Assembly: GCA_020353135.1 (NCBI GenBank)
Contig: CP070688.1
Coordinates: forward strand, 3,132,767-3,144,480
Length of the DNA stretch: 11,714 nt
Source of the DNA: Chloroflexota bacterium
Lineage (GTDB): Bacteria; Chloroflexota; Anaerolineae; Promineifilales; Promineifilaceae
Reading direction: 5' to 3'
Part shown: positions 1 through 6,365 of the stretch, in pieces
How positions within the stretch are numbered: the stretch's first letter is position 1
Layout of the letters: the number at the start of each line of letters is the position of its first letter
Notes under the pieces: model-generated
What the model was told of the DNA's origin: nothing
The model's database searches: none
The model's input: the letters and a program-made list of their open reading frames with translations, nothing else
Translations under genes and position numbers: made by a program

Positions 1-37
1 GGGTTTCAGACCTCTTCGATAGCCTGACCGCGATCAA

Positions 38-61
38 GACCGGGCCTGATCAGGCCCGGTC
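38..61. terminator. Perfect 24-bp palindrome over the stop of the PanE-family gene
   Basis: Two 12-bp arms, GACCGGGCCTGA and TCAGGCCCGGTC, are exact reverse complements with no gap. As RNA this could fold as a 10-bp GC-rich stem with a GATC loop. The TGA stop of the minus-strand PanE-family gene (50-52) lies inside it. Neither side is followed by a clear T-run, so a classic intrinsic terminator is not shown. A bidirectional terminator, an mRNA 3'-end stabiliser or a protein-binding palindrome are all possible. Confidence 0.45.
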
Positions 62-973
62 CTTCATTTCGGTTGGCTTCAGGGCGGCGTAAATGAAACC
101 GTTAACCGGCGTGGGCACGCTCGCTTCCCGACCGTAGCGCACCACTGAGCCAGTCATCGCTTCTAACTCGAATAACCGGCCGGCGGCGACATCGCGCTGC
201 ATAGAGGCCGTCGTCTCGTCAGGCATGGCCCGAATGAAGGCCATTGCTTCGGCTACGACGGCGCGTTCCAGGGCGACCCCCTTGGCCCGGGCTACAGCCT
301 CGATTTCAGCCATGCAGCTCTGCAACATGGCCATGGTTTCGGGGCTGGATTTGATAGCGCCGGCCGGTAATCTGACCACGCTGGCCAGGCCACTGTAAGC
401 CGTAATGAATAGAAACTTGGTCCACATGGCGGCTTTTATGTCCGTCGACAATTCGGCCGTGAGACCGGCCCGTTGCAGAATGCTCAAGATCGCCTCGCTC
501 CTTGGCGTCCGTCGCCCATCCCACTCGCCGAAAGTAATGCTCTGGAACGGGCTGCTTTGCTTGACGACGCCCGGTGCGGCGATGAAAGAGATAACCCTGC
601 ATAAGCCGCCCAGCGCTTTCTGCCGGCCGAAAAGTTCGACCAGGCGCTCGCTCGCCCGAATACCATTCATGAGCGGCAGCACGATGGTTTCCGGGCCAAC
701 CAGGGCGCCTATGCCAGCCAGGGCATCTTCCAGCTGGTAATCTTTGACGCAGACCAGTACCAGGTCGGCCGGACCTGGCTCCTCCATCCTGTCCGTTGCA
801 CTTACCGGCGAGACCCGAAAGTCACCGTGAACGCTTTGCACCGTTAAGCCGTGGGCCAGCAAGGCCGCCAAATGATCTCCGCGGGCAATAAAGGTCACAT
901 CCTGGTCCGCACGAGCCAGGCGGCCGCCGAAGTAGCCGCCCACGCCGCCGGATCCGACGACGACGATCTTCAT
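50..973 (-). CDS. panE: Ketopantoate reductase (2-dehydropantoate 2-reductase) family protein
   Basis: The 307-residue product matches the usual length of the PanE/ApbA family, which reduces 2-dehydropantoate to pantoate with NADPH in the cytoplasm. The N-terminal Rossmann motif GSGGVGGYFGG (residues 7-17) is clear. Further family landmarks are a VCVK segment near residue 75, PLMNG near 100, and MWTKFLF near 185, whose Lys fits the catalytic lysine. The C-terminal helical domain has a TSM-like QRDVAAGRLFELEAMTG stretch typical of the family. ATG is the start. The gene lies 5 nt downstream of an SDR gene on the same strand, so the two are probably co-transcribed. There is no pantothenate gene nearby, and many PanE homologues reduce other 2-oxo acids, so the family is secure but the substrate is not. 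Confidence 0.85.
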   Translation of the reverse strand: MKIVVVGSGGVGGYFGGRLARADQDVTFIARGDHLAALLAHGLTVQSVHGDFRVSPVSATDRMEEPGPADLVLVCVKDYQLEDALAGIGALVGPETIVLPLMNGIRASERLVELFGRQKALGGLCRVISFIAAPGVVKQSSPFQSITFGEWDGRRTPRSEAILSILQRAGLTAELSTDIKAAMWTKFLFITAYSGLASVVRLPAGAIKSSPETMAMLQSCMAEIEAVARAKGVALERAVVAEAMAFIRAMPDETTASMQRDVAAGRLFELEAMTGSVVRYGREASVPTPVNGFIYAALKPTEMKDRA

Positions 974-978
974 AGGGG

Positions 979-1767
979 TTAAAGCGGCGCGCCGGTCATG
1001 CCGCCGTCAAACATCAGTGCATGGCCGTGAATGAACGATGCGGCCGGCGAAGCCAGCCAGGCGGCGGCCTGGCCAAATTCCTCTACCAGACCCATGCGCC
1101 TCAATGGAATATTGGCCGCCACTTTCGCTGTCTCTTCTTGTATGCTGCTTTTGTTCTTGGCCGCCCTGTCGGTCAGTAGCTGTTCAACGCGCCCGGTCCA
1201 GGTGAAGGTAGGGTTGATTGAGTTTATGCGGATTCCCCTGGGGCCCAATTCATTGGCCATCGACTTCAACATGCCGATGACGGCCATGCGTAGGGAATTG
1301 GACAAGATCAAATTGTCGATCGGTTGCTTAACCGAAATAGACTCGATGGCGACAATGCTGCCTGACTCTCTGTCGAGCATGTGGGGCACGACGGCGTAGC
1401 ATAGCCTGACGGCGCTCATCAAGGTCAGTTCAGCCGCCCTTGACCAATGATCCGGCGTCAGGTCCAGGAAATTTCCCGATGGCGGACCACCGGCATTGAT
1501 GATCAGGATATCGATCTGGCCGAAACGATCGAGGGTGCTTTGCACCAGGCTGTCAATATCCTCCTGGCGCGTCAAATCGGCCCGCAAGGCCAACGGTTCG
1601 GCCCCGGTCTCACGTCCTAGCTCGGCCGCCGCCTGGTCGACAGCTGGACTTCGGGCGCAGATGGCGATCCGGGCGCCCTCATAGGCCAGTTGGCGGGCGG
1701 TCGCCTTGCCCAATCCCTTGGAGGCCGCGGTCACCAATGCTACCTTTCCTGCAAGTTGTAGGTCCAT
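979..1767 (-). CDS. Short-chain dehydrogenase/reductase family protein with atypical active site
   Basis: This is a 262-residue SDR-fold protein. The nucleotide-binding motif appears as TAASKGLG (13-20) rather than TGxxxGxG. NAGG is at 91-94, and the C-terminal MFDGGMTG is typical of 3-oxoacyl-ACP-reductase-like SDRs. The YxxxK catalytic pair is absent: the aligned stretch NLILSNSLR (152-160) puts Ser156 and Arg160 where Tyr and Lys are expected. I recall a BKR-like SDR subgroup with the same P-x-x-NLxLSN-x-x-R pattern, so this is probably a family trait and not decay. The open frame extends further upstream to 2052, but ATG at 1767 is chosen because a perfect AGGAGG lies 7 nt before it and homology to SDRs begins there. 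It is followed 5 nt later by the PanE-family gene. The reaction is unknown. Confidence 0.85.
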   Translation of the reverse strand: MDLQLAGKVALVTAASKGLGKATARQLAYEGARIAICARSPAVDQAAAELGRETGAEPLALRADLTRQEDIDSLVQSTLDRFGQIDILIINAGGPPSGNFLDLTPDHWSRAAELTLMSAVRLCYAVVPHMLDRESGSIVAIESISVKQPIDNLILSNSLRMAVIGMLKSMANELGPRGIRINSINPTFTWTGRVEQLLTDRAAKNKSSIQEETAKVAANIPLRRMGLVEEFGQAAAWLASPAASFIHGHALMFDGGMTGAPL

Positions 1768-1774
1768 CCTGGTT

Positions 1775-1780
1775 CCTCCT
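1775..1780 (-). promoter_or_regulatory. Ribosome binding site fixing the SDR start
   Basis: AGGAGG on the minus strand lies 7 nt before the ATG at 1767. It rules out the longer upstream reading of the frame, which would also run into the divergent gene. Confidence 0.75.
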
Positions 1781-1798
1781 GTGGATTTATGCGGACAT

Positions 1799-1804
1799 AG
1801 TATA
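1799..1804 (-). promoter_or_regulatory. Candidate -10 box for the SDR/PanE-family operon
   Basis: TATACT (5/6 match to TATAAT) occurs on the minus strand 31 nt before the SDR ATG. The -35 region is weak (TTAAGG at 17-nt spacing). The 148-nt divergent gap 1768-1915 must also hold the plus-strand promoter of the phosphodiesterase. TATGTT/TATGCT at 1861-1871 are possible -10 boxes there, but without a convincing -35. Confidence 0.35.
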
Positions 1805-1915
1805 ACAAGGTGGTCGCCAATCCTTAAAATCGCGTTCTTATATCGCTTCGCATCCTGGCTTATGTTATGCTTTGGAGCCTGCTGAACAACTGTGATTTGC
1901 TGCTGAGGAATAGTA

Positions 1916-2803
1916 ATGCGTTCTAGGTTATTGCGAGGCTTTTTACTTGTGGTAGTTCTGCTGGTGGTAATCGTCGGTCTGCTGGCCATCCTGGCCGAAC
2001 CGGCCGAACCACAACCTTTCTTCACCGCCGGGCCGGCCCGGCCGTGGGTCATCGCCCATCAGGGTGGCGACGGTTTATGGCCGGGCAATACGATGTTTGC
2101 TTTCGAAAACGCGGCCGAGTTGGGCGTTGACGTGCTGGAAATGGACATGCATAGCACGGCCGACGGCGTCCTGGTCTTGATGCACGACGATACCGTCGAC
2201 CGCACGACCGATGGCAGCGGCCGGATCGACGACATGACCCTGGCCGAACTCAAGGAATTGGATGCCGGTCACGACTGGACACCGGACGATGGTCAGACGT
2301 AACCCTTCCGTGGCCAGGATGTCGCCGTGCCCACCCTGGATGAGGTCTTCACCGCTTTTCCCGACCGGTTATTCAATATTGAGATTAAGCAGGCTGAACC
2401 CTCCATCGCCGATCCCTTCTGCCAGAAGATCCGGGAGCATGGCCTGGTCGATCAGGTGTTGGTCGCCTCTTTCAGCCAGGAAGCTCTGGATGAATTTCGC
2501 GTCATCTGCCCGGAAGTAGCGACTTCAACCGGCGAGATGGACGGTATCAAGCTCTTGGTCCTGAGCAAATTACTGCTCGAAGCCGTCCATAGCCCGCGGG
2601 CCCAGGCGGTCCAGGCGCCGGAGGAGCGCTTCGGCCTACGCGTATTGACGCCCCGAACGGTCAGCGCCTCCCACAATCGGGGAATGGAAATCCACGCCTG
2701 GACCATTGACGAAACGGATGACATGCGGCGGCTATTGGACATGGGTCTAGACGGCCTCATCACCGACCGGCCGGATCGTATGATGGCCCTACTTGATCGA
2801 TAA
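1916..2803 (+). pseudogene. Membrane-anchored glycerophosphodiester phosphodiesterase interrupted by one in-frame TAA
   Basis: The frame encodes a GDPD (GlpQ/UgpQ-type) enzyme that would hydrolyse glycerophosphodiesters to glycerol-3-phosphate and an alcohol outside the membrane. Residues 1-28 form a signal anchor (RSRLLR followed by a hydrophobic run at 9-27). The catalytic core follows: H48, E75-x-D77, H90 in MHDDTVDRTTDG, then E156 in NIEIK, HAWT, and a GLITDRPD end. TAA at 2300-2302 (codon 129) falls between GQT and PFRGQ, where I recall relatives carrying an aromatic residue (T-Y/F-P-F/Y-RGQ). A single base change from TAC or TAT explains it. Both halves are in the same frame with no other lesion and would total 296 codons, a normal length. 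The stop separates H48/E75/D77/H90 from E156, so neither half alone should be active. The usual HRG and PENT motifs read HQG and PGNT. Start ATG has GAGGAA upstream. A sequencing error or a very recent mutation is equally possible. Confidence 0.8.
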
Positions 2804-2829
2804 ATACGTCATTCAAAAACTTGAGTCCG

Positions 2830-2848
2830 GTTTACGCATAATGCAAAC
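2830..2848. promoter_or_regulatory. Upstream operator copy of the toxin-antitoxin operon (imperfect)
   Basis: GTTTACGCATAATGCAAAC holds the core GCAT-A-ATGC with outer GTTT/AAAC arms and a 2-nt bulge on the left. Read on the minus strand, it begins GTTTGCATTATGC, matching 12 of 13 bases of the perfect palindrome at 2866-2882. The two core centres lie 34 bp apart. It probably serves as a second, weaker binding site for the antitoxin. Confidence 0.5.
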
Positions 2849-2855
2849 AGGAAAC

Positions 2856-2884
2856 TTGTTCTTTCGTTAGCATTATGCTAACAT
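2856..2884 (+). promoter_or_regulatory. Candidate promoter of the toxin-antitoxin operon
   Basis: TTGTTC (2856-2861) and TAACAT (2879-2884) are separated by 17 nt, with 3/6 and 4/6 matches to the -35 and -10 consensus. Transcription would start near 2891, at the toxin GTG itself. The perfect palindrome lies in the spacer and overlaps the -10 box, an arrangement that fits autorepression. Confidence 0.4.
2866..2882. promoter_or_regulatory. Perfect 17-bp palindromic operator before the toxin gene
   Basis: GTTAGCAT-T-ATGCTAAC has exact 8-bp arms around one central base and ends 8 nt before the toxin start. Antitoxins with an HTH domain usually bind such sites to repress their own operon. The antitoxin encoded two steps downstream carries an XRE domain, so it is the natural ligand. 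Confidence 0.65.
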
Positions 2885-2890
2885 AGACAT

Positions 2891-3148
2891 GTGTACAGGA
2901 TTCGCTTTAGTAAGCAGGCGGATAGAGCCATGCGCAGGATGCCCTCAGGAGTTTCTGCCCGCATTCGCGAAAAGCTCATGCAGATCGCAAAGGACCCATA
3001 TGGCAGCCACGCTAACGTAACCAAACTGGAGGGTCGATCCGGTTATCATATGCGAGTTGGCAGTTGGCGAGTGCTGTACGAGACCGAGAATGAACAGCTA
3101 ATCATACTTGTATTGAGAATTGCGACCCGCGGAGAGGTATATAGATGA
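2891..3148 (+). CDS. RelE/ParE-superfamily toxin
   Basis: An 85-residue basic protein with the RelE fold signature: MYRIRFSKQADRAMRRMP at the N-terminus, then a helical DPYGSHANVTKLEG segment, GYHMRVGSWRVLYE, and a terminal ILRIATRGEVYR-like end. RelE-type members cut mRNA at the ribosome. The conserved Arg residues and the terminal Tyr-Arg seen here fit that group, although ParE-like gyrase poisoning cannot be excluded. The start is GTG at 2891. An in-frame TAA at 2879 blocks anything longer, and there is no Shine-Dalgarno sequence. The gene precedes and overlaps the antitoxin by ATGA, the reverse order seen in HigBA-type modules. Its GC content is lower than that of the flanking metabolic genes, suggesting horizontal arrival. 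Confidence 0.88.
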   Translation: MYRIRFSKQADRAMRRMPSGVSARIREKLMQIAKDPYGSHANVTKLEGRSGYHMRVGSWRVLYETENEQLIILVLRIATRGEVYR

Positions 3149-3516
3149 GTATACAGGTGATACAGAAGAACGGGCAGCCGGAATGGGCAATTCTACCTTA
3201 CGATCAGTACTTACAGTTGATAGAGGCGGCCGAAATGCTCCAGGATATTCGCGATTATGATGCCGCACGAAAGGCCTTTGAAGAAGGTGAAGAGCTAGTT
3301 CCAAGCGAGATCACCTTTGCCATTCTAGACGGCGAGAATCCTATCAAAGTATGGCGTGAATACCGTGGTTTGACTCAGCAGCAATTGGCTGACGCGGCCA
3401 GCATCAGTAAATCGTACCTGTCTCAGATCGAGACTGGCAAGCGTATCGGTAAGGCCGAGGTGTTGGCGGCGATTGCCTCTGGTCTGGGCTTGACATTGGA
3501 CGACATTCTCAACTAA
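3145..3516 (+). CDS. Antitoxin: XRE-family helix-turn-helix protein with N-terminal toxin-binding segment
   Basis: This 123-residue protein has two parts. The N-terminal half (1-60) reads like the Phd/YefM-type segment VIQKNGQPEWAILPYDQYL followed by acidic helices (EAAEMLQDIRDY, KAFEEGEEL), suited to wrapping the basic toxin. Residues 66-123 are a Cro/C1-type HTH: IKVWREYRGLTQQQLADAAS, then ISKSYLSQIETGKRIGK and a helical end. The start ATG overlaps the toxin TGA (ATGA) and has GGAGAGG 7 nt upstream, so translation is probably coupled. It neutralises the toxin and very likely represses the operon through the palindromes at 2830-2882. A sampled 60-nt stretch is about 47% GC versus about 68% in the neighbouring deaminase gene. 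Confidence 0.88.
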   Translation: MSIQVIQKNGQPEWAILPYDQYLQLIEAAEMLQDIRDYDAARKAFEEGEELVPSEITFAILDGENPIKVWREYRGLTQQQLADAASISKSYLSQIETGKRIGKAEVLAAIASGLGLTLDDILN

Positions 3517-3519
3517 TAT
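3490..3519 (+). promoter_or_regulatory. Candidate promoter for adenine deaminase inside the antitoxin 3' end
   Basis: A perfect TTGACA (3490-3495) lies 18 nt before TAATAT (3514-3519; 4/6 match to TATAAT). It would start transcription around 3526, leaving a leader of about 20 nt before the GTG at 3547. It would uncouple the deaminase from the toxin-antitoxin operon, only 30 nt upstream. Confidence 0.4.
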
Positions 3520-3534
3520 GCTGCAAACAACAAT

Positions 3535-3539
3535 GGAGG
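3535..3539 (+). promoter_or_regulatory. Ribosome binding site deciding the adenine deaminase start
   Basis: GGAGG lies 7 nt before GTG 3547 but only 4 nt before the preceding TTG 3544. The GTG is therefore preferred. Confidence 0.6.
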
Positions 3540-3546
3540 CGCTTTG

Positions 3547-5340
3547 GTGATCAAGCGACAACCACGGCATCAAGTCACTCAATCTTTGGTCGACGTGGCT
3601 ATGGGCCGCCGGGCGGCCGATATGCTCATTCGCGATGGCCAATGGGTAAATGTACACAGCGGCGAAATCATTTCCGGCACCGACGTAGCCATTTGGGGCG
3701 GCCGGATCGCCTACGTTGGTCCTGACGGCGAATACACTGTTGGCGAGGGAACGCAGGTGATAGAGGCCGGCGATCGCTACCTGGTGCCGGGCTTGTGTGA
3801 CGCCCACATGCACGTCGAGAGCGGGCTGGTCACGGTGACCGAATTCGTGCGCGGCGTCGTCCCCCACGGCACGACCAGCATGTTCGTCGATCCCCATGAA
3901 ATAGCCAATGTGCTCGGGCTGGAGGGCGTGCGGCTCATGCATGACGAGTCGGCCGGCCAGCCCATCAACGTCTATGTGCAGATGCCCAGCTGCGTTCCCA
4001 GCGCCCCTGGCCTGGAAACGCCAGGCGCCACAATCGGCCCGGATGAAGTAGCCGAGGCCATGACCTGGCCGGGCATCGTCGGCCTGGGCGAGATGATGAA
4101 TTTCCCCGGCGTCTGCATCAACGACGACCAGCTGCACGCCGAAATGGCCGAGACCATGAAGGCGGGCAAAGTCATTGGCGGCCACTATGCCTCACCCGAT
4201 CTCGGCCTGGCTTTTCACGGTTACGTGGCGGCGGGACCGGCCGACGATCACGAAGGCACGCGGGTCGAGGACGCCGTGGCCCGGGTTCGTCAGGGCATGC
4301 GGACGATGCTGCGTTTAGGTTCGGCCTGGCACGACGTGGTCAGCCAGGTCAAGGCTATTACCGAACTGGGCTTGGACAGTCGTTACTTCATACTGTGTAC
4401 CGACGATAGCCATTCAGGTACCTTGGTCCATGACGGGCATATGAACCGGGTGGTGCGCCACGCCATCGAGCAAGGACTGAAGCCGGTCACGGCCATCCAG
4501 ATGGCCACATTGAACACGGCCGAACACTTTGGACTGGAGAAAGACATCGGCAGCATCACGCCAGGCCGCTACGCCGACATCATCGTCAGCAGCGACTTGC
4601 CAACTTTGCCGGTCGAGGTCGTCATTGCCGCCGGGCAGGTCGTGGCTGAGAACGGCCAGCTCACTATTGACCTGCCGGCCTATCCATATCCGAAACTGGC
4701 GGCCGGCACGGTCCATCTGCCCCGACAATTGACGACGCTAGACTTCGACGTACCGGCCCCCAACCCTGAGCCGCCTACCGTTCGGGTGATCGGCGTGATC
4801 GAAAACCAGGCCCCGACACGGGCCGAAACGCGCGTGCTGCCGATAGATAGGGGCGTGCTACAATTGGACTCGCGCCAGGACGTGGCCCATCTGGCCCTTG
4901 TGGAGCGCCATAAAGGGACAGGCAAGGTGGTCAACGGCTTCGTCTCCGGATTTGGCTTTGATAAACCTTGCGCCATTGCCAGTACAATATCCCATGACAG
5001 CCATCACATGGTGGTGGTAGGCACCAGCAAGGGCAACATGGCCCAGGCGGCCAATCGCCTGGCCGAGATCGGCGGCGGCGTGATCGTCGTGCGGGAAGGG
5101 CAGGAAATCGCCCTCGTGGAGCTGCCGATCGCTGGGCTGATGTCGGACGAGCGAGCCGAGGTCGTCGCCGATAAGGCGGCGCGTATGGTCCAGGCATTTC
5201 ATGAATGCGGCTGCCAACTCAACAACGCCTTTATGCAGTTGAGCCTGCTTTCGCTGGTAGTCATCCCTGAGCTACGCATCTCCGATTTGGGAATCGTCGA
5301 CGTAAACAAGTTCGAAATTGTGCCCGTAACCGTTTCCTGA
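3547..5340 (+). CDS. ade: Adenine deaminase
   Basis: About 597 residues, as expected for the bacterial Ade/AdeC family, a metal-dependent amidohydrolase that converts adenine to hypoxanthine plus ammonia (EC 3.5.4.2) in purine salvage or catabolism. An N-terminal DMLIRDGQWVNVHSGEI segment precedes the barrel. Metal-site motifs are DAHMHVESG (about 85-92), DPHE (about 115-118), GLGEMMNFPGV (about 180-189), HGYVAAGPADDHEGT (about 224-238) and CTDDSHSG (about 284-291). The GRYADIIV return strand follows. The family-specific C-terminal domain contains GFGFDKPCAIASTISHDSHH and VVGTSKGNMAQA. All these motifs are present, so it should be active. GTG at 3547 is chosen by Shine-Dalgarno spacing; TTG 3544 is the alternative. 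It is the first gene of the right-hand catabolic block. A 231-nt gap separates it from the next gene, and no clear terminator is seen in that gap. Confidence 0.95.
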   Translation: MIKRQPRHQVTQSLVDVAMGRRAADMLIRDGQWVNVHSGEIISGTDVAIWGGRIAYVGPDGEYTVGEGTQVIEAGDRYLVPGLCDAHMHVESGLVTVTEFVRGVVPHGTTSMFVDPHEIANVLGLEGVRLMHDESAGQPINVYVQMPSCVPSAPGLETPGATIGPDEVAEAMTWPGIVGLGEMMNFPGVCINDDQLHAEMAETMKAGKVIGGHYASPDLGLAFHGYVAAGPADDHEGTRVEDAVARVRQGMRTMLRLGSAWHDVVSQVKAITELGLDSRYFILCTDDSHSGTLVHDGHMNRVVRHAIEQGLKPVTAIQMATLNTAEHFGLEKDIGSITPGRYADIIVSSDLPTLPVEVVIAAGQVVAENGQLTIDLPAYPYPKLAAGTVHLPRQLTTLDFDVPAPNPEPPTVRVIGVIENQAPTRAETRVLPIDRGVLQLDSRQDVAHLALVERHKGTGKVVNGFVSGFGFDKPCAIASTISHDSHHMVVVGTSKGNMAQAANRLAEIGGGVIVVREGQEIALVELPIAGLMSDERAEVVADKAARMVQAFHECGCQLNNAFMQLSLLSLVVIPELRISDLGIVDVNKFEIVPVTVS

Positions 5341-5492
5341 TCGGCTGGCCATATGCAACACTGCGCCCATTTTCTCCGGAATCTAACCCCCATTGCCGCG
5401 TGGATAGGCTAGAGTTTCCAGGGAAATTCGGGAGGGCAACCGCCATTCAACCGGGTCCAGGCCAACTTCCAACTTGAAAACCTTAAAACTAG

Positions 5493-5521
5493 TTGACAAT
5501 GCCAACATGATGTGTCAAAAT
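5493..5521 (+). promoter_or_regulatory. Promoter of the GntR regulator gene
   Basis: A perfect -35 box TTGACA (5493-5498) is followed after 17 nt by CAAAAT (5516-5521, 4/6 match). Transcription would start near 5528. This supports translation starting at ATG 5572 and not at GTG 5512, which would fall inside the promoter. Confidence 0.55.
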
Positions 5522-5552
5522 TTGTCATACAACCATACCACCTGACAAATTT
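5513..5552. promoter_or_regulatory. Candidate GntR operator: inverted TGTCA half-sites
   Basis: AAATTTGTCA (5518-5527) and TGACAAATTT (5543-5552) are exact 10-bp inverted repeats separated by 15 nt, spanning the predicted start of transcription. A further TGTCAA (5513-5518) pairs with the -35 TTGACA (5493-5498) as a second inverted pair with 14 nt between. Four half-sites over a promoter directly before a GntR gene fit autorepression. Confidence 0.5.
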
Positions 5553-5571
5553 AGTTCCCGTCGCACGACCA

Positions 5572-6297
5572 ATGATTAAGCGCAGTCCCTCTTTGACCGG
5601 CCAGGTCAAGGCTCATATCAAGCAGCAAATCCTCGACAACGCCTATGAAGATGATCGCGTGCCGGCCGAGATGGATCTGGCAAACGAACTCGGTGTTAGT
5701 CGAACCACGGTCCGCGATGCACTCAGCCGCTTAGAGAATGAAGGGGTCATCTATCGCAAGCAGGGCGCCGGCACCTTCGTAAACCGGCCGGGGTTGCGTA
5801 TCCGCTCACGATTGGACGAGATCTGGTCATATGAGGCGGTGCTGCAGGCCCATGGCTACGAGCCGTCCACGCGAGTGTTGGATGTGAACCGCCAGACGGC
5901 CGATTCTGGGCTGGCGGCCGACCTAAACCTGGACGCCGGACAACCCGTCCTGCTGATCCGCAAATTGTTCCTGGAGGATGAGCAGCCGGTCATCTTGACC
6001 CGCAACTACATCCCGCTTTCGCTGGTGGGCGAACCGGCGGAAGGGGACACGTTCGTGGTGCCCATATTCGATTATCTGAGTGACGTGGCCGGACAGCACT
6101 TGAGTTACTATCTTTCGGAAATCGTGCCCGTGATGGCCAGCGACGATCTGGCCCAAACGTTGCACGTCTCGTCGCCGACGGCCGTGCTCTCTTTGGAGGA
6201 GGTCGGTTACAACGAGGAAAACGAGCCGATCTTGAAAGCATATTCTTACTTCCGTGACGATCTTTTGCGCCTGGGTCTCATCCGGCGCAAGGTTTAA
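5572..6297 (+). CDS. GntR-family transcriptional regulator, HutC subfamily
   Basis: A 241-residue regulator. Residues 8-72 form the GntR winged helix: LTGQVKAHIKQQILDN, VPAEMDLANELGVSRTTVRD (30-49), then LSRLENEGVIYRKQGAGTFV. From about residue 85 to the end is a UTRA effector domain (PVLLIRKLFLEDEQPVILTR, YIPLSLV, LSLEEVGYNEENEPILKAYSYFRDD), which defines the HutC subfamily. These proteins usually repress neighbouring catabolic genes and are released by a small substrate or intermediate. ATG 5572 is chosen because it gives the normal GntR N-terminus and lies downstream of the promoter; an in-frame GTG at 5512 lies within the promoter. There is no strong Shine-Dalgarno. Its position between adenine deaminase and the transcarbamylase block suggests it controls one or both. 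Confidence 0.9.
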   Translation: MIKRSPSLTGQVKAHIKQQILDNAYEDDRVPAEMDLANELGVSRTTVRDALSRLENEGVIYRKQGAGTFVNRPGLRIRSRLDEIWSYEAVLQAHGYEPSTRVLDVNRQTADSGLAADLNLDAGQPVLLIRKLFLEDEQPVILTRNYIPLSLVGEPAEGDTFVVPIFDYLSDVAGQHLSYYLSEIVPVMASDDLAQTLHVSSPTAVLSLEEVGYNEENEPILKAYSYFRDDLLRLGLIRRKV

Positions 6298-6304
6298 CGA
6301 ACTG

Positions 6305-6339
6305 GGCCTGTAGCATCCCGCAGGCTGTCTTTACTTTTT
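6305..6339 (+). terminator. Weak hairpin plus T-rich tract (terminator or attenuator candidate)
   Basis: GCCTGT (6306-6311) can pair with GCAGGC (6320-6325, one G-T wobble) around an 8-nt loop, followed by TGTCTTTACTTTTTC. The shape resembles an intrinsic terminator after the regulator gene. It would lie in the leader of the transcarbamylase operon if that is read from upstream. The stem is short, so strength is doubtful. Confidence 0.35.
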
Positions 6340-6365
6340 CTACCCATAAGATAAGGAGATTTAAG

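Noticed and set aside
3..92. Open plus-strand frame from the window edge ending in TAA at 90-92
   Set aside because: Only 29 codons are visible, with no recognisable domain; much of it lies antisense to the PanE-family gene. Another frame ends at 27. Neither can be called as a gene tail.
1768..2052. Upstream extension of the SDR frame
   Set aside because: The region lies before a perfect Shine-Dalgarno and ATG, has no SDR similarity, and overlaps the divergent phosphodiesterase gene.
2300..2302. TAA as a recoded (readthrough) codon
   Set aside because: Known recoding to selenocysteine uses UGA and to pyrrolysine UAG. No reason was seen for UAA readthrough, and a mutation or sequencing error is simpler.
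3518..3550. Ten-codon leader ORF (MLQTTMEALW) overlapping the adenine deaminase start
   Set aside because: It lacks its own ribosome site and any run of regulatory codons; probably a chance frame.
4858..5217. Long antisense frames within adenine deaminase and other genes
   Set aside because: They are typical shadow frames in GC-rich coding DNA, with no domain, start signal or codon support.
5512..5571. N-terminal extension of the GntR regulator from GTG 5512
   Set aside because: It falls within the promoter and operator repeats and would add residues before the normal GntR N-terminus.
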